A stretch of DNA of 52,555 bases from an uncultured Saprospiraceae bacterium (lineage in GTDB: Bacteria; Bacteroidota; Bacteroidia; Chitinophagales; Saprospiraceae), in the NCBI GenBank assembly GCA_937951615.1, contig CALFBH010000047.1:1-52555 (forward strand), in the 5' to 3' direction. The notes below the pieces were generated by a model. It saw nothing but the letters and a program-made list of their open reading frames with translations, had not been told where the DNA came from and searched no databases. This document shows positions 25,549 to 33,897 of this stretch, piece by piece. The position numbers and the translations under genes are program-made. Positions within the stretch are counted from its first letter, which is position 1. The number at the start of each line of letters is the position of its first letter.

Positions 25549-26138
25549 TGTGAGAAGATTTGCAATTGGCGAATAAACTTTTTCAGCTCTGCATGATTTG
25601 AACTGACCTTTTTTAGTCGTTCAATGATGGCACGTATAATTTGTTCTGGTGCTTCGCCTTTAAAATCACTCAATATTGCCAGAACAATTTCTTCTGGTAT
25701 TTGAGACTCTATGAGTTGTTCAAACTCCAATTCCCGAACATTCAATACTTCAAAACCTCTGAATACTTCCTTTTCTTCAAGGCGAGTACGCATTGTCATT
25801 CGGGAACTACCAAGATAGATGACATAATGCCTAATTTCCAGTCGGTATTTCCGATGAATGATGGCATCATACTCTTTTATTCTATAAATCATGCCTTCCT
25901 CATTCTGGCTCTGAAATTCTATGTGTAGCACAAATCGTTCACCTTCCCGCGTCTTTACAATGCGTATCAGGTCGGTTTCTCTTTCGATAGTCGTCTGCAA
26001 TTTCGGGTCTAATTGCTCGGACTCTACAATATGAATATTCAGGTATTTGCCCAATAGCGGCATTAGCAAAGACTCAATATTTTCTTTGAGTATTTTGTCA
26101 TACTTATTGGCTTCCCGACTGGTTTGTTTTTTCTTCAT
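25305..26138 (-). CDS. Rpn family PD-(D/E)XK nuclease / putative transposase-like
   Basis: About 277 residues from the ATG at 26138; the frame is open upstream to 26246, but the extra part lacks support and overlaps radC. The PD-(D/E)XK core is RETDLIRI...VLHIEFQSQ, with Asp and Glu-x-Gln in the usual places of the Rpn (recombination-promoting nuclease)/PDDEXK_2 group, followed by RHYVIYLG. The C-terminal helices (about 195-277) contain the segment copied in the coupled downstream gene. Rpn proteins cut DNA, promote RecA-independent recombination and some are toxic anti-phage factors. It lies 70 bp downstream of radC on the same strand. Confidence 0.8.
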   Translation of the reverse strand: MKKKQTSREANKYDKILKENIESLLMPLLGKYLNIHIVESEQLDPKLQTTIERETDLIRIVKTREGERFVLHIEFQSQNEEGMIYRIKEYDAIIHRKYRLEIRHYVIYLGSSRMTMRTRLEEKEVFRGFEVLNVRELEFEQLIESQIPEEIVLAILSDFKGEAPEQIIRAIIERLKKVSSNHAELKKFIRQLQIFSQLRKLDEETTKIRESMPLILDLEQNALFKRGLERGLVKVLEKQRKAVINMLHRNMPITEIAAILEVEDDYIVAIQKELNGE

Positions 26139-26208
26139 TAGCTGTTTTTTATCACAATAAATTTTGCGTCTTCTCGCTTCTGCGAAAAAATAAATCTGTT
26201 CTACTCCA

Positions 26209-26943
26209 TCACAAAACCCCCTCGTCGGCAAAGCTATAAAACCCACCTTCTGCGATAATCAAATGATCGATGACAGATACATCCATCACTTCCCCAGCTT
26301 TTTTGAGTTTTCGGGTCAGGTTGAGGTCGGACTGGCTGGGGTTCAGGTTACCAGAAGGATGATTGTGACAAAGAATGACCGAAGATGCTAAAACCTCCAA
26401 AGCCTTTTTAAACACAAGCCGGGCATCCACCACAGTACCAGATACACCGCCCATACTGACGCGGTCTCGGGAGATAATGCGGTTGGAGCGATTGAGCAAT
26501 AAAATCCAAAACTCCTCGTGCGGCAAATCAGCAAGCAGCGGCGCAATCGTCTGATACGCATCTTTACTGGAACGCACTTGCGGACGTTCTTTGATATCCG
26601 ACAACTGCCTGCGCTGCCCTAACTCCATCGCTGCCATGATGGTCAGTGCTTTGGTTGCTCCGAGTCCTTTGAATTTTGTCAGGACGGACAGCGATTGTTT
26701 GCCCAGTTCATTGAGGTTGTTCTCACAGCCATGCATGACGCGCTGCGCCAGGCTGACTGCCGATTCTTCCCGTGAACCAGAGCGCAGTAAAATCGCCAAT
26801 AATTCAGCATCACTTAAATTTTTCGCGCCTTTGTTAAGCAGTTTTTCTCTTGGACGATCTTCTTCTGCCCAGGCTTTGATGCTGAGTTTGGGCTGATAAG
26901 CTTCGGATATTTCCGAGGTCATCATCGTGTCTTTTTTTTCCAT
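26209..26943 (-). CDS. radC: RadC family JAMM-domain protein
   Basis: A 244-residue protein. A helix-hairpin-helix region (DAELLAILLRSGSREESA, then FKGLGATKALTI) is followed by a JAMM domain with HNHPSGNLNPSQSD, which keeps the His-x-His and Ser/Asp metal residues. RadC was named for a DNA-repair phenotype that did not hold up; its function remains unclear, though it is linked with transformation and mobile DNA. Same strand as the Rpn-like gene downstream. Confidence 0.93.
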   Translation of the reverse strand: MEKKDTMMTSEISEAYQPKLSIKAWAEEDRPREKLLNKGAKNLSDAELLAILLRSGSREESAVSLAQRVMHGCENNLNELGKQSLSVLTKFKGLGATKALTIMAAMELGQRRQLSDIKERPQVRSSKDAYQTIAPLLADLPHEEFWILLLNRSNRIISRDRVSMGGVSGTVVDARLVFKKALEVLASSVILCHNHPSGNLNPSQSDLNLTRKLKKAGEVMDVSVIDHLIIAEGGFYSFADEGVL

Positions 26944-27122
26944 TTTTTATTTTTTTAAACGAAGCTAGAGGTCAAAAGCGAGACTAGAACCTTGTAATGA
27001 ATGTCTCATTAATTTTCTTTCCTTTTATAAAGAAAAGTAAAGCACTGAATATGAATTATTTAGCTTCTCGCTTCTCGCCTCTCGCCTCTCGCTTCTAAAA
27101 TACGCTCTATTATAAAGACCGG

Positions 27123-27169
27123 ATTTTTCAAAAATTCCATAAAAATGGAGCAAAAAATTCTAATTTTGG
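27123..27169 (+). promoter_or_regulatory. -7 box and palindrome upstream of the ScfR-like gene
   Basis: ATTTTTCAAAAAT (27123-27135) is a perfect palindrome about a central C, and TAATTTTG (27162-27169) matches the TAnnTTTG box. The box ends seven bases before the ATG at 27177. The palindrome sits about 27 bp upstream of the box, so it could be an operator, perhaps for autoregulation; that is inference. A word-repeat stretch (27063-27096, CTTCTCGCCTCTCGCC type) lies further upstream. Confidence 0.35.
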
Positions 27170-27176
27170 TGGATAA

Positions 27177-28664
27177 ATGGCCATCAACACACAAAATAAA
27201 AAGCTTATTTTCGGACTCAAAGTCCGAAAATTGCGACAAGAACAGAACTTGCCGTTCAAAGCCCTGTCGGAAAAAACAGGCGTATCGGTATCTTATCTGA
27301 ATGAGATTGAAAAAGGGAAAAAATTTCCAAAAGAGGAAAAAGCCAGAGCATTGGCAAAAGCCCTGAATACAACTTATGAGGAGCTGATGTCCACTCAACT
27401 CAGCAAAAATCTTCAACCGGTTGCTGACCTCCTACACTCCAATTTTCTGGATGAATTGCCTTTGGATATGTTTGGCATTGAAGCTGGAAAAGTGGTCGAA
27501 TTGATCGCCAACGCACCAATGCGTGTCGGAGCTTTTATTTCAACAGTTCTTGAAATTTCCAGAAAATATGCCTTGCAGCAGGAGAATTTCCATTTTGCAG
27601 CACTGCGGTCGTATCAGGAATTGCATAATAATTATTTTGAAGACCTAGAGCAGGCGACGGAAGAATTTGCAACAGCAAATCGTATGCCTTTCGGCGAAAA
27701 TTATTCATTGGCACATTTGTACAACATCCTCGTTCAGCGATATGGCTATACCATTGATGAAAATGAATTGGAAAATTATCCTTCACTGAAGAACTTTCGC
27801 TCTATTCTCAAACCAGACTCCAAAAAGCTACTGATCAATAAAGACCTCACAGACATGCAACGCGCCTTCCTGCTGAGTAAGGAAATCGGCTTCAATTATC
27901 TCGAATTAAAAGACCGCGCCAATACTTCGTCTTTTGTACGGGTAGAATCTTTTGAGCAGGTGCTGAATAATTTTAAAGCTTCCTATTTCGCAGGAGCTTT
28001 GTTGATGCCACAGGAAAGTCTACGCCAGGATATGGAAACGTTCTTCAAAAAGAAAACCTGGGATTCTGTTGGTTTTCTGGACATCATGAATAAATATAAC
28101 GCCAGTCCTGAAATGTTTCTGCATCGACTGACCAACCTAATGCCTCGGTTTTTTGGACTCGATCAGTTGTTTTTTCTACGGTTTAATAATACACCACCGG
28201 ACAAAAATTACAAGCTGACCAAAGAGCTCCACCTCGCCCGCCAGCATCAGCCTTATGGCAATGAAACCTCTGAGCATTATTGTCGCCGTTGGATTACTTT
28301 GTGGTTATTGGATGATTTATACCAACTCCAGCAAGCTGACAATTACATTATGCCTATTGCAGCCGCCCAGCGTTCTCAATTTGTTGGCACAGACGACGAG
28401 TATTTATGCTTCACTATCGCTCGTCCTGCACATCCTACCCCCAATACCAATGTCAGTGTCACGATTGGCTTACGCCTCAATAATCACCTGCGAAAAACCA
28501 TTGCTTTTCTCGACGACCCCACCATTCTTATAAAAACCGTGAACCAAACCTGCGAACGATGCGCCATTATTGATTGTGCCGAGCGCGTGAGTCCGCCGAC
28601 TGTGGTAGAAGCTCAGGAAGAGAATAAGCGAATGTGGAAAGATTTGGAGAAATTGATGAAGTGA
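27177..28664 (+). CDS. ScfR/RamB-type XRE family regulator
   Basis: A 495-residue regulator. The N-terminal HTH_3/XRE domain covers about residues 12-66 (FKALSEKTGVSVSYLNEIEKG). The middle is an IrrE/DUF955-like region (about 150-290) in which no HExxH is present, as in other ScfR proteins. The C-terminal region (about 330-475) has the characteristic CERCAIIDCAERVSPP motif. ScfR-type regulators sense short-chain acyl-CoA and control propionate, acetate or fatty-acid genes. The next non-IS gene downstream is a fatty-acid desaturase, so a lipid-related role fits. An IS30 element begins 13 bp after its stop codon. Confidence 0.85.
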   Translation: MAINTQNKKLIFGLKVRKLRQEQNLPFKALSEKTGVSVSYLNEIEKGKKFPKEEKARALAKALNTTYEELMSTQLSKNLQPVADLLHSNFLDELPLDMFGIEAGKVVELIANAPMRVGAFISTVLEISRKYALQQENFHFAALRSYQELHNNYFEDLEQATEEFATANRMPFGENYSLAHLYNILVQRYGYTIDENELENYPSLKNFRSILKPDSKKLLINKDLTDMQRAFLLSKEIGFNYLELKDRANTSSFVRVESFEQVLNNFKASYFAGALLMPQESLRQDMETFFKKKTWDSVGFLDIMNKYNASPEMFLHRLTNLMPRFFGLDQLFFLRFNNTPPDKNYKLTKELHLARQHQPYGNETSEHYCRRWITLWLLDDLYQLQQADNYIMPIAAAQRSQFVGTDDEYLCFTIARPAHPTPNTNVSVTIGLRLNNHLRKTIAFLDDPTILIKTVNQTCERCAIIDCAERVSPPTVVEAQEENKRMWKDLEKLMK

Positions 28665-28724
28665 ATAGTATTCGGGGCTTAGATTCAACCAATAAATGCA
28701 ACGGCATTTTTTTTAGTTGAAAAA

Positions 28725-28774
28725 ACAAGTCCATCGTTCTTTTTTGCCTAGGCAAAAAAGAACGATGGACTTGT
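28725..28774. repeat. 50-bp perfect palindrome inside the IS30 left end
   Basis: Bases 28725-28749 (ACAAGTCCATCGTTCTTTTT...) and 28750-28774 are exact reverse complements, centred on CCTAGG, with no mismatch and no loop. It lies between the left inverted repeat and the transposase gene. In RNA it would form a stem of about 23 bp and could block read-through from outside. Its right end supplies the TTG of the transposase promoter. Confidence 0.8.
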
Positions 28775-28800
28775 GGCGCAAATTTTTCCTCTTATCTTTG
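28771..28800 (+). promoter_or_regulatory. Transposase promoter
   Basis: TTG at 28771-28773, a 19-bp spacer, then TATCTTTG at 28793-28800, an exact Bacteroidota consensus. The ATG is 23 bp further. The -33 element is part of the right arm of the palindrome, so cruciform formation or a protein bound to the palindrome would affect transposase expression. Confidence 0.65.
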
Positions 28801-28823
28801 GTTTTACAACAAGCCAAAACAAG

Positions 28824-29804
28824 ATGAGTCAATTAACGTTAGCACAAAGATACATAATCCAAGCCTATAAAACCCAAGGGATTTCACAGAAAAAAATAGG
28901 GGAATACATCGGAAAAGATAAGTCCGTCATTTGCCGGGAGCTTCAACGAAATTCAGATGAACGTAGCGGAGAATACAGGGCGGAACTGGCCCAAAGAAAA
29001 GCAGAAAACCGACATAAAACGAAGCCCAAACATATTCGATTTACAAAAGAAATACAGCAAACTGTTCGAGGGTATCTGGAGCAGGATTATAGTCCTGATC
29101 AAATTACAGGCAGAGCGAAAATAGATGGTGTAGAATGTGTTTCCCCTGAACGGATTTACCAGTTTGTCTGGGCGGACAAAAAAACTGGCGGAAAACTTTA
29201 TAAACATCTGCGAACAAAGGGTAAAAAGTATAGGAAGCGAGGTCATTCAAAGGATACCAGAGGTCAAATTGTTGGTCGAGTTGATATAGATCTTCGCCCA
29301 AAAATTGTAGACGATAAAGAAAGAATTGGTGATTTAGAAATAGATTTGGTCATTGGAAAAGATCATAAACAGGCTCTTCTGACGATAAATGACAGGGCTA
29401 CAGGCGTTTTAAAGATGGGAAAGGTATCAAGCAAAGAAGCAAGCGAAATAGAGGCTAAAACCCTGGAATTATTAGAGGATTGGCAAGCAATGATCCACAC
29501 CATAACCTCTGACAATGGAAAAGAATTTGCGAATCATAAAAATATTGCTCAAAAACTCAATATAGATTATTATTTTGCAAAACCATATCACAGTTGGCAA
29601 AGAGGGGCAAACGAAAACTTAAATGGATTAGTCAGACAATATTTCCCTAAAAAATCAGACTTTAAACAAATTACAGAAAAACAAATAATTGAAGTTCAAA
29701 AACAATTAAATAACAGACCGAGAAAGAGGTTTGGGTACAAAACACCCAATGAAATATTCGCGCAAAAAATCGAACAGCAGTTCGATGTTGCATTTATTAC
29801 TTGA
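28824..29804 (+). CDS. IS30 family transposase
   Basis: About 326 residues from the ATG at 28824; a longer frame starts with GTG inside the promoter. An N-terminal helix-turn-helix (LAQRYIIQAYKTQGISQKKI, then DKSVICRELQRN) is followed by a DDE catalytic domain with the first Asp in GDLEIDLVIG, the second in TSDNGKEF and the Glu in GANENLNGLVRQYFP. All three catalytic residues are present, so the enzyme could be active. Confidence 0.93.
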   Translation: MSQLTLAQRYIIQAYKTQGISQKKIGEYIGKDKSVICRELQRNSDERSGEYRAELAQRKAENRHKTKPKHIRFTKEIQQTVRGYLEQDYSPDQITGRAKIDGVECVSPERIYQFVWADKKTGGKLYKHLRTKGKKYRKRGHSKDTRGQIVGRVDIDLRPKIVDDKERIGDLEIDLVIGKDHKQALLTINDRATGVLKMGKVSSKEASEIEAKTLELLEDWQAMIHTITSDNGKEFANHKNIAQKLNIDYYFAKPYHSWQRGANENLNGLVRQYFPKKSDFKQITEKQIIEVQKQLNNRPRKRFGYKTPNEIFAQKIEQQFDVAFIT

Positions 29805-29869
29805 ATCCAAGGGGTTTTTAAAACCTCAAGATAAATATTTTTAAGTAATTGAACAGAATTATCTAAGAC

Positions 29870-30835
29870 ATGAACAATGTGCCTGCCCATATATATCTGA
29901 CTTCAGAAGAGCGCAAATTATTATTACAAAAAAATGATTATAAAGCAGCTCTTGAAATTTTGATTCATTGGTTATGGATTATTGGGGCAGTAAGCTTGGT
30001 TTATATGTTTCCCAACCCCTTTACAATCATTTTGTCCTTATTTATTTTAGGTGGCAAACAACTTGCCTGCGCTATCCTGATGCATGATGCAAGCCATAGA
30101 GTCGTTTTTACAAATCCAAAGTTAAATGATAGCATAGGACAATTCTTCGGTGCTTATCCAATCTTTCACAATACAAATAACTATCGGGACTATCACCTAT
30201 CTCACCATTTGAATACAGGATTGGAAGACGATCCTGATGTGTTATTAACAAGAGGCTATCCCACCACTAGACGAAGTATGCTGCGGAAAATACTTCGAGA
30301 TCTTACAGGCGTGACGGGCGTCAAAGTTTTCATTGGGTTCATGATGATGAATTTGGGTTATTTAGAATATAGCCTTGGCGGAGAATTGGTGAAAATTTCT
30401 CAAAAAGACAGAACATGGAAGGCCTTTTTCAAAACAGCATATCGCAATTTGTCAGGACCAATACTGACCAATGTCATCATGTTTGGTGTGCTATACTTTT
30501 TGGCAAGTCCCTCGCTTTATTTATTATGGATAATTGCCTATTTCACCACTTTTCAGTTTGTATTAAGGATCAGGTCTATGGCAGAACACTCTATCGTAGA
30601 GGACAGCGAAGATCCCTATAAAAATACACGAACAACTTATGCCAATTTTATAGAAAGGCTGCTGTTCGCACCTTATCATGTTAATTTTCACGCAGAACAT
30701 CATTTACTAATGGGCGTTCCATCCTACAATCTGCCTAAGCTGCATAAGATTTTAAAGAAAAAGGGCTATTATGAAAAAGGCGTTTTAGAAAAAAATTATT
30801 GGCGTGTGATAAAATTAGCCACAAATCAGAAATGA
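29870..30835 (+). CDS. Membrane fatty acid desaturase
   Basis: A 321-residue di-iron membrane desaturase. The three histidine boxes are HDASH (about 72-76), HLSHH (about 109-113) and HAEHH (about 262-266), with four membrane helices at about 30-75 and 180-230. It would introduce double bonds into membrane acyl chains or act as a related hydroxylase; substrate and position cannot be read. The IS30 element ends 58 bp before its ATG and may have separated it from its promoter or from the ScfR-like gene. Confidence 0.88.
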   Translation: MNNVPAHIYLTSEERKLLLQKNDYKAALEILIHWLWIIGAVSLVYMFPNPFTIILSLFILGGKQLACAILMHDASHRVVFTNPKLNDSIGQFFGAYPIFHNTNNYRDYHLSHHLNTGLEDDPDVLLTRGYPTTRRSMLRKILRDLTGVTGVKVFIGFMMMNLGYLEYSLGGELVKISQKDRTWKAFFKTAYRNLSGPILTNVIMFGVLYFLASPSLYLLWIIAYFTTFQFVLRIRSMAEHSIVEDSEDPYKNTRTTYANFIERLLFAPYHVNFHAEHHLLMGVPSYNLPKLHKILKKKGYYEKGVLEKNYWRVIKLATNQK

Positions 30836-30902
30836 AAATCACCTTAAACAAAACAGCACCAATAGAATCATAGGCCTGCCTCAGCTTTCAATGAAGATAT
30901 TC

Positions 30903-30933
30903 TTTGCCCTCAAACAAATAATCCCTATTTTTG
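30903..30933 (+). promoter_or_regulatory. Promoter of the SNF2 helicase gene
   Basis: TTTG at 30903-30906, a 19-bp spacer, then TATTTTTG at 30926-30933, an exact consensus match. The ATG at 30971 is 37 bp downstream of the box. Confidence 0.65.
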
Positions 30934-30970
30934 CCTGCCCGTCATATTTTATTATTCCTAATTTACCACT

Positions 30971-33649
30971 ATGCAAACGACTGAATTATTAGACAGCATT
31001 CGCGCAAGCGCAGAAAAAATACGTGAAAACCAACTCGCCGAAACTGCCGAGTGGCAAAAAGCCGAACAGATATTAGCTAATGATAATTGTGTGGTCTTGT
31101 CTTTGTCGCCCTCCAAATACGAATTTCATGTACAGGACAAAGAAAAGTCGCTGGACTTATCGCTCAACCTGATACACGAGGACATCCACCCGATGGTGAA
31201 CCGAAAATCATGGGAATGGGACAGATATTCGCTGGCTGCACTGATTCATCTGATCGATAAATTCGAGGAATTTGAATTGTCGAATGACGAGAATCGGCAA
31301 TACACCCGCGAGGGCATGATAAAGCGGGTAATGGATGAGCGCAGAGTGAAAGCAGAGACCGCCGAATACGAAATAGAGTGGGCAAAAAATGTATATGGCG
31401 AACATCTGCTGACCAATGAACGAGGCGTACAATATCGCATCACGCTCCGCAACTTTGAAAACGAAACTGGCTATGTCGATAGCCCCGACCTCAAGACCAA
31501 TAAGCTCGGAACAACGAAGCATATCATGTATGCTTTCAATCAACTCAAAGCGGATAATACGCTATTCAACCGACTGAAAAAACAATATCCTTTTGTTGAA
31601 ATTTATCTCGATCCACTCAATGATTATCAGATTACCTGGCATTACCCGCATGTCCTGAATACAGAGACGGAGCAGTTTATTAAAAAATACTTTGGAAAAG
31701 AAAAAGTACTGCCAGATGCTAAACTGAGCGAATTTTTGCGTTTTATACACGACGCGCCCTATTTTCCCGAAATCAAAATACGCCCGGAAGTGATGGAAAA
31801 AGTGGAACGGACGTACAACAGTCAGTTGATGGAGTCTTTCCGCAGCACTAAAAAACTGGACTTCAAATGTGTGAGTGCCGACTTGTTTCCTTATCAGAAA
31901 GAAGGTGTCGAATTTGCCGTCTTTCGGGAAGGTGCCATCATAGCTGATGACATGGGTTTGGGCAAAACTTTGCAAGCCATTGCCACAGCCATTTTAAAGA
32001 AAGATATTTTTGGTTTCAAACGCACACTCGTCATCTGCCCCGCTTCGCTCAAAGCACAATGGAAACAGGAAATTGAGAAATTTTCACAGGAAAAAGCCAT
32101 CGTCGTAGAAGGAAATAGCAAAGAACGGGCAGCCATTTATGAACAAACAGAAGCGCATTTTATTATCGCCAATTACGAAGCGGTGATGCGGGATTATAAA
32201 GTCATCAATGAGCATCCGGTAGAGTTTGTCATCCTCGATGAAGCGCAGCGCATCAAAAATTACAACACCAAAACGGCTGGCGCGATTAAGCAATTAGAAC
32301 GCCGCCATGCACTGGTCATCACTGGTACGCCGATTGAAAATAAGCTGATTGATTTGTATTCTATTGTACAGTTTATCGACCCGTATTTATTGGCCCCTTT
32401 ATGGGAATTTTCTTATCAGCATTGCTATTTCGATCCACATTCCAAAAGTCGGATTACGGGATATTATAATTTAAATTCTTTAAAAAAACGCATACAGCAA
32501 ATTTTGATTCGCCGCGAAAAGCGAATGGTCATTCAGCAATTGCCCAATATTCAGCAGGTCGATATTCCGGTGAATATGCACCCTGAACAGGAAGCGCATC
32601 ATTCTTCATTTAGCAATAACATTGCGAGAATTTTAGCCAAAAAACACAAAACCCCTTACGACTGGCAACGACTGATGTTGCTGCTCGTCAATATGCGGAT
32701 GGTCTGCGATTCTACGCACCTCATTGATGCACGCACCAACTACTCGCCCAAGCTACAGGAACTCCGCCACATCCTGCTGGAAAAGCTGGACATGAAAAAC
32801 AATAAGCGCAAGGTGATTATTTTTTCTGAATGGGTAAAAATGAACAACCTGATTGGCGAATTGCTGCGCGATATTGGTTTGGCTTACACCGAATTGAATG
32901 GCAAGATTCCAGTCAAAAAACGAGCAGCCCTGATTAAGAAATTTGAGGAAGATGAGGAGTGTCGGATATTCCTATCCACAGAAGCTGGTGGCTCTGGATT
33001 GAATTTACAAATGGCAGACACGGTCATCAATTTTGAACTGCCCTGGAATCCGGCAAAGAAAAATCAACGCATTGGACGTATTGATCGACTTGGACAAAAA
33101 AACACCAAACTCACCGTGCTGAACCTCATCACACGCGGCTCCATAGAAATGAAAATTGCCTCCGGCCTGATCCTCAAGCAAAACCTGTTTGAAGGTGTCC
33201 TTGATCCCGAAAACACGCAGGACGCTGTGGATTTTTCCAGCAAAGGCCGTTCACAGTTTTTGCAGCAATTGGAAGACGTCATTGACGGACTAGCACAACC
33301 AGAAGCCGAACACGAACTCATGGAAGAAGAAACGCCCGTCCCAGCCGAGCGTGCCCCCGACCAGCCCAATATTCCCGATGTAGCAGAAGAGCAAGAAAAA
33401 GAAGTCGAAGCCAAACCTCGACCACAAACCGCAGGCGGCAGCAGCAATATGAATGGCAATAATCCATCCAACGGCGAAGTCAGCAATCCAAAACTGGCAG
33501 AAATGGAACAGGTCATGCAGCAAGGACTCGGCTTTCTGGCAGGCTTGTACAAAATGTCCACTGGAAATGATATGGGGGCAGAAAATCAAAGCATCAAGAT
33601 AGATCAAGAGACTGGAGAGGTGGTGATGCGGTTTAAATTGCCGGTGTAA
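30971..33649 (+). CDS. SNF2-family DEAD/DEAH-like ATPase
   Basis: An 892-residue SNF2/RapA-type ATPase. The N-terminal 290 residues have no recognised domain. Walker A is DDMGLGKT near 326, the DExQ box is ILDEAQRIKN near 420, and helicase C includes SEWVKMNNLIGELL and NQRIGRIDRLGQKN (about 615-710). A Pro/Glu/Gly-rich low-complexity tail (about 765-850) ends in a short conserved-looking helix and strand. SNF2 proteins translocate on duplex DNA and move or remove bound proteins; in bacteria they assist RNA polymerase recycling or belong to defence systems. A gene of unknown function follows on the same strand. Confidence 0.9.
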   Translation: MQTTELLDSIRASAEKIRENQLAETAEWQKAEQILANDNCVVLSLSPSKYEFHVQDKEKSLDLSLNLIHEDIHPMVNRKSWEWDRYSLAALIHLIDKFEEFELSNDENRQYTREGMIKRVMDERRVKAETAEYEIEWAKNVYGEHLLTNERGVQYRITLRNFENETGYVDSPDLKTNKLGTTKHIMYAFNQLKADNTLFNRLKKQYPFVEIYLDPLNDYQITWHYPHVLNTETEQFIKKYFGKEKVLPDAKLSEFLRFIHDAPYFPEIKIRPEVMEKVERTYNSQLMESFRSTKKLDFKCVSADLFPYQKEGVEFAVFREGAIIADDMGLGKTLQAIATAILKKDIFGFKRTLVICPASLKAQWKQEIEKFSQEKAIVVEGNSKERAAIYEQTEAHFIIANYEAVMRDYKVINEHPVEFVILDEAQRIKNYNTKTAGAIKQLERRHALVITGTPIENKLIDLYSIVQFIDPYLLAPLWEFSYQHCYFDPHSKSRITGYYNLNSLKKRIQQILIRREKRMVIQQLPNIQQVDIPVNMHPEQEAHHSSFSNNIARILAKKHKTPYDWQRLMLLLVNMRMVCDSTHLIDARTNYSPKLQELRHILLEKLDMKNNKRKVIIFSEWVKMNNLIGELLRDIGLAYTELNGKIPVKKRAALIKKFEEDEECRIFLSTEAGGSGLNLQMADTVINFELPWNPAKKNQRIGRIDRLGQKNTKLTVLNLITRGSIEMKIASGLILKQNLFEGVLDPENTQDAVDFSSKGRSQFLQQLEDVIDGLAQPEAEHELMEEETPVPAERAPDQPNIPDVAEEQEKEVEAKPRPQTAGGSSNMNGNNPSNGEVSNPKLAEMEQVMQQGLGFLAGLYKMSTGNDMGAENQSIKIDQETGEVVMRFKLPV

Positions 33650-33678
33650 CCCGTAACGACGACTTTAGCCGTCGCGGG
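33650..33678. terminator. GC-rich hairpin after the SNF2 gene
   Basis: CCCG-taa-CGACG pairs with CGTCG-CGGG around ACTTTAGC. It begins at the base after the SNF2 stop codon. No T-run follows, so it is only a possible terminator. The remaining bases to 33897 are AT-rich with no gene. Confidence 0.45.
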
Positions 33679-33897
33679 AAATAGTGGCAGCTAAAATCAA
33701 GTTGGTAGTAATTTTGATAAAATGAAAAAGCAGATAATCATAGGAGATAAGATTTTTAAATATAGTACAGTCAATTAACGGTCAATAGTAAAGCCACTCA
33801 AAAGGAAGTTAATGAACTGAGTTCAAATATAAATAAAGGGGGGTGAAACAAGCATAAAGACAGATTGATGGGACAATGAACTGAAAAAATCAAAACC

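Larger units (their letters stand above)
28678..29811 (+). mobile_element. Complete IS30-family insertion sequence
   Basis: The left end 28678-28702 (CTTAGATTCAACCAATAAAT...) and the right end 29787-29811 are inverted repeats of 25 bp with 22 matches. The right repeat overlaps the transposase stop codon. GGG precedes the left tip (28675-28677) and follows the right tip (29812-29814), which fits a 3-bp target duplication, though the target is a G-run and could be chance. The element is 1134 bp and carries one transposase gene that looks intact. Confidence 0.8.

Noticed and set aside
25305-26246. Longer start of the Rpn-like gene at 26246
   Set aside because: The extra 36 residues overlap the radC 3' end and do not look like the family; the ATG at 26138 begins MKKKQTSREANK, which fits.
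27060-27416. Minus-strand frame over the start of the ScfR-like gene
   Set aside because: Its start lies inside the HTH coding region on the other strand and the translation is Phe/Cys-rich noise.
28725-28774. Palindrome as a simple terminator of the ScfR-like gene
   Set aside because: It lies inside the IS boundaries and has no T-run after the stem, so it is better assigned to the element.
33064-33561. 165-codon minus-strand frame opposite the SNF2 tail
   Set aside because: Ser/Pro/Cys-rich translation produced by the low-complexity tail of the real gene.
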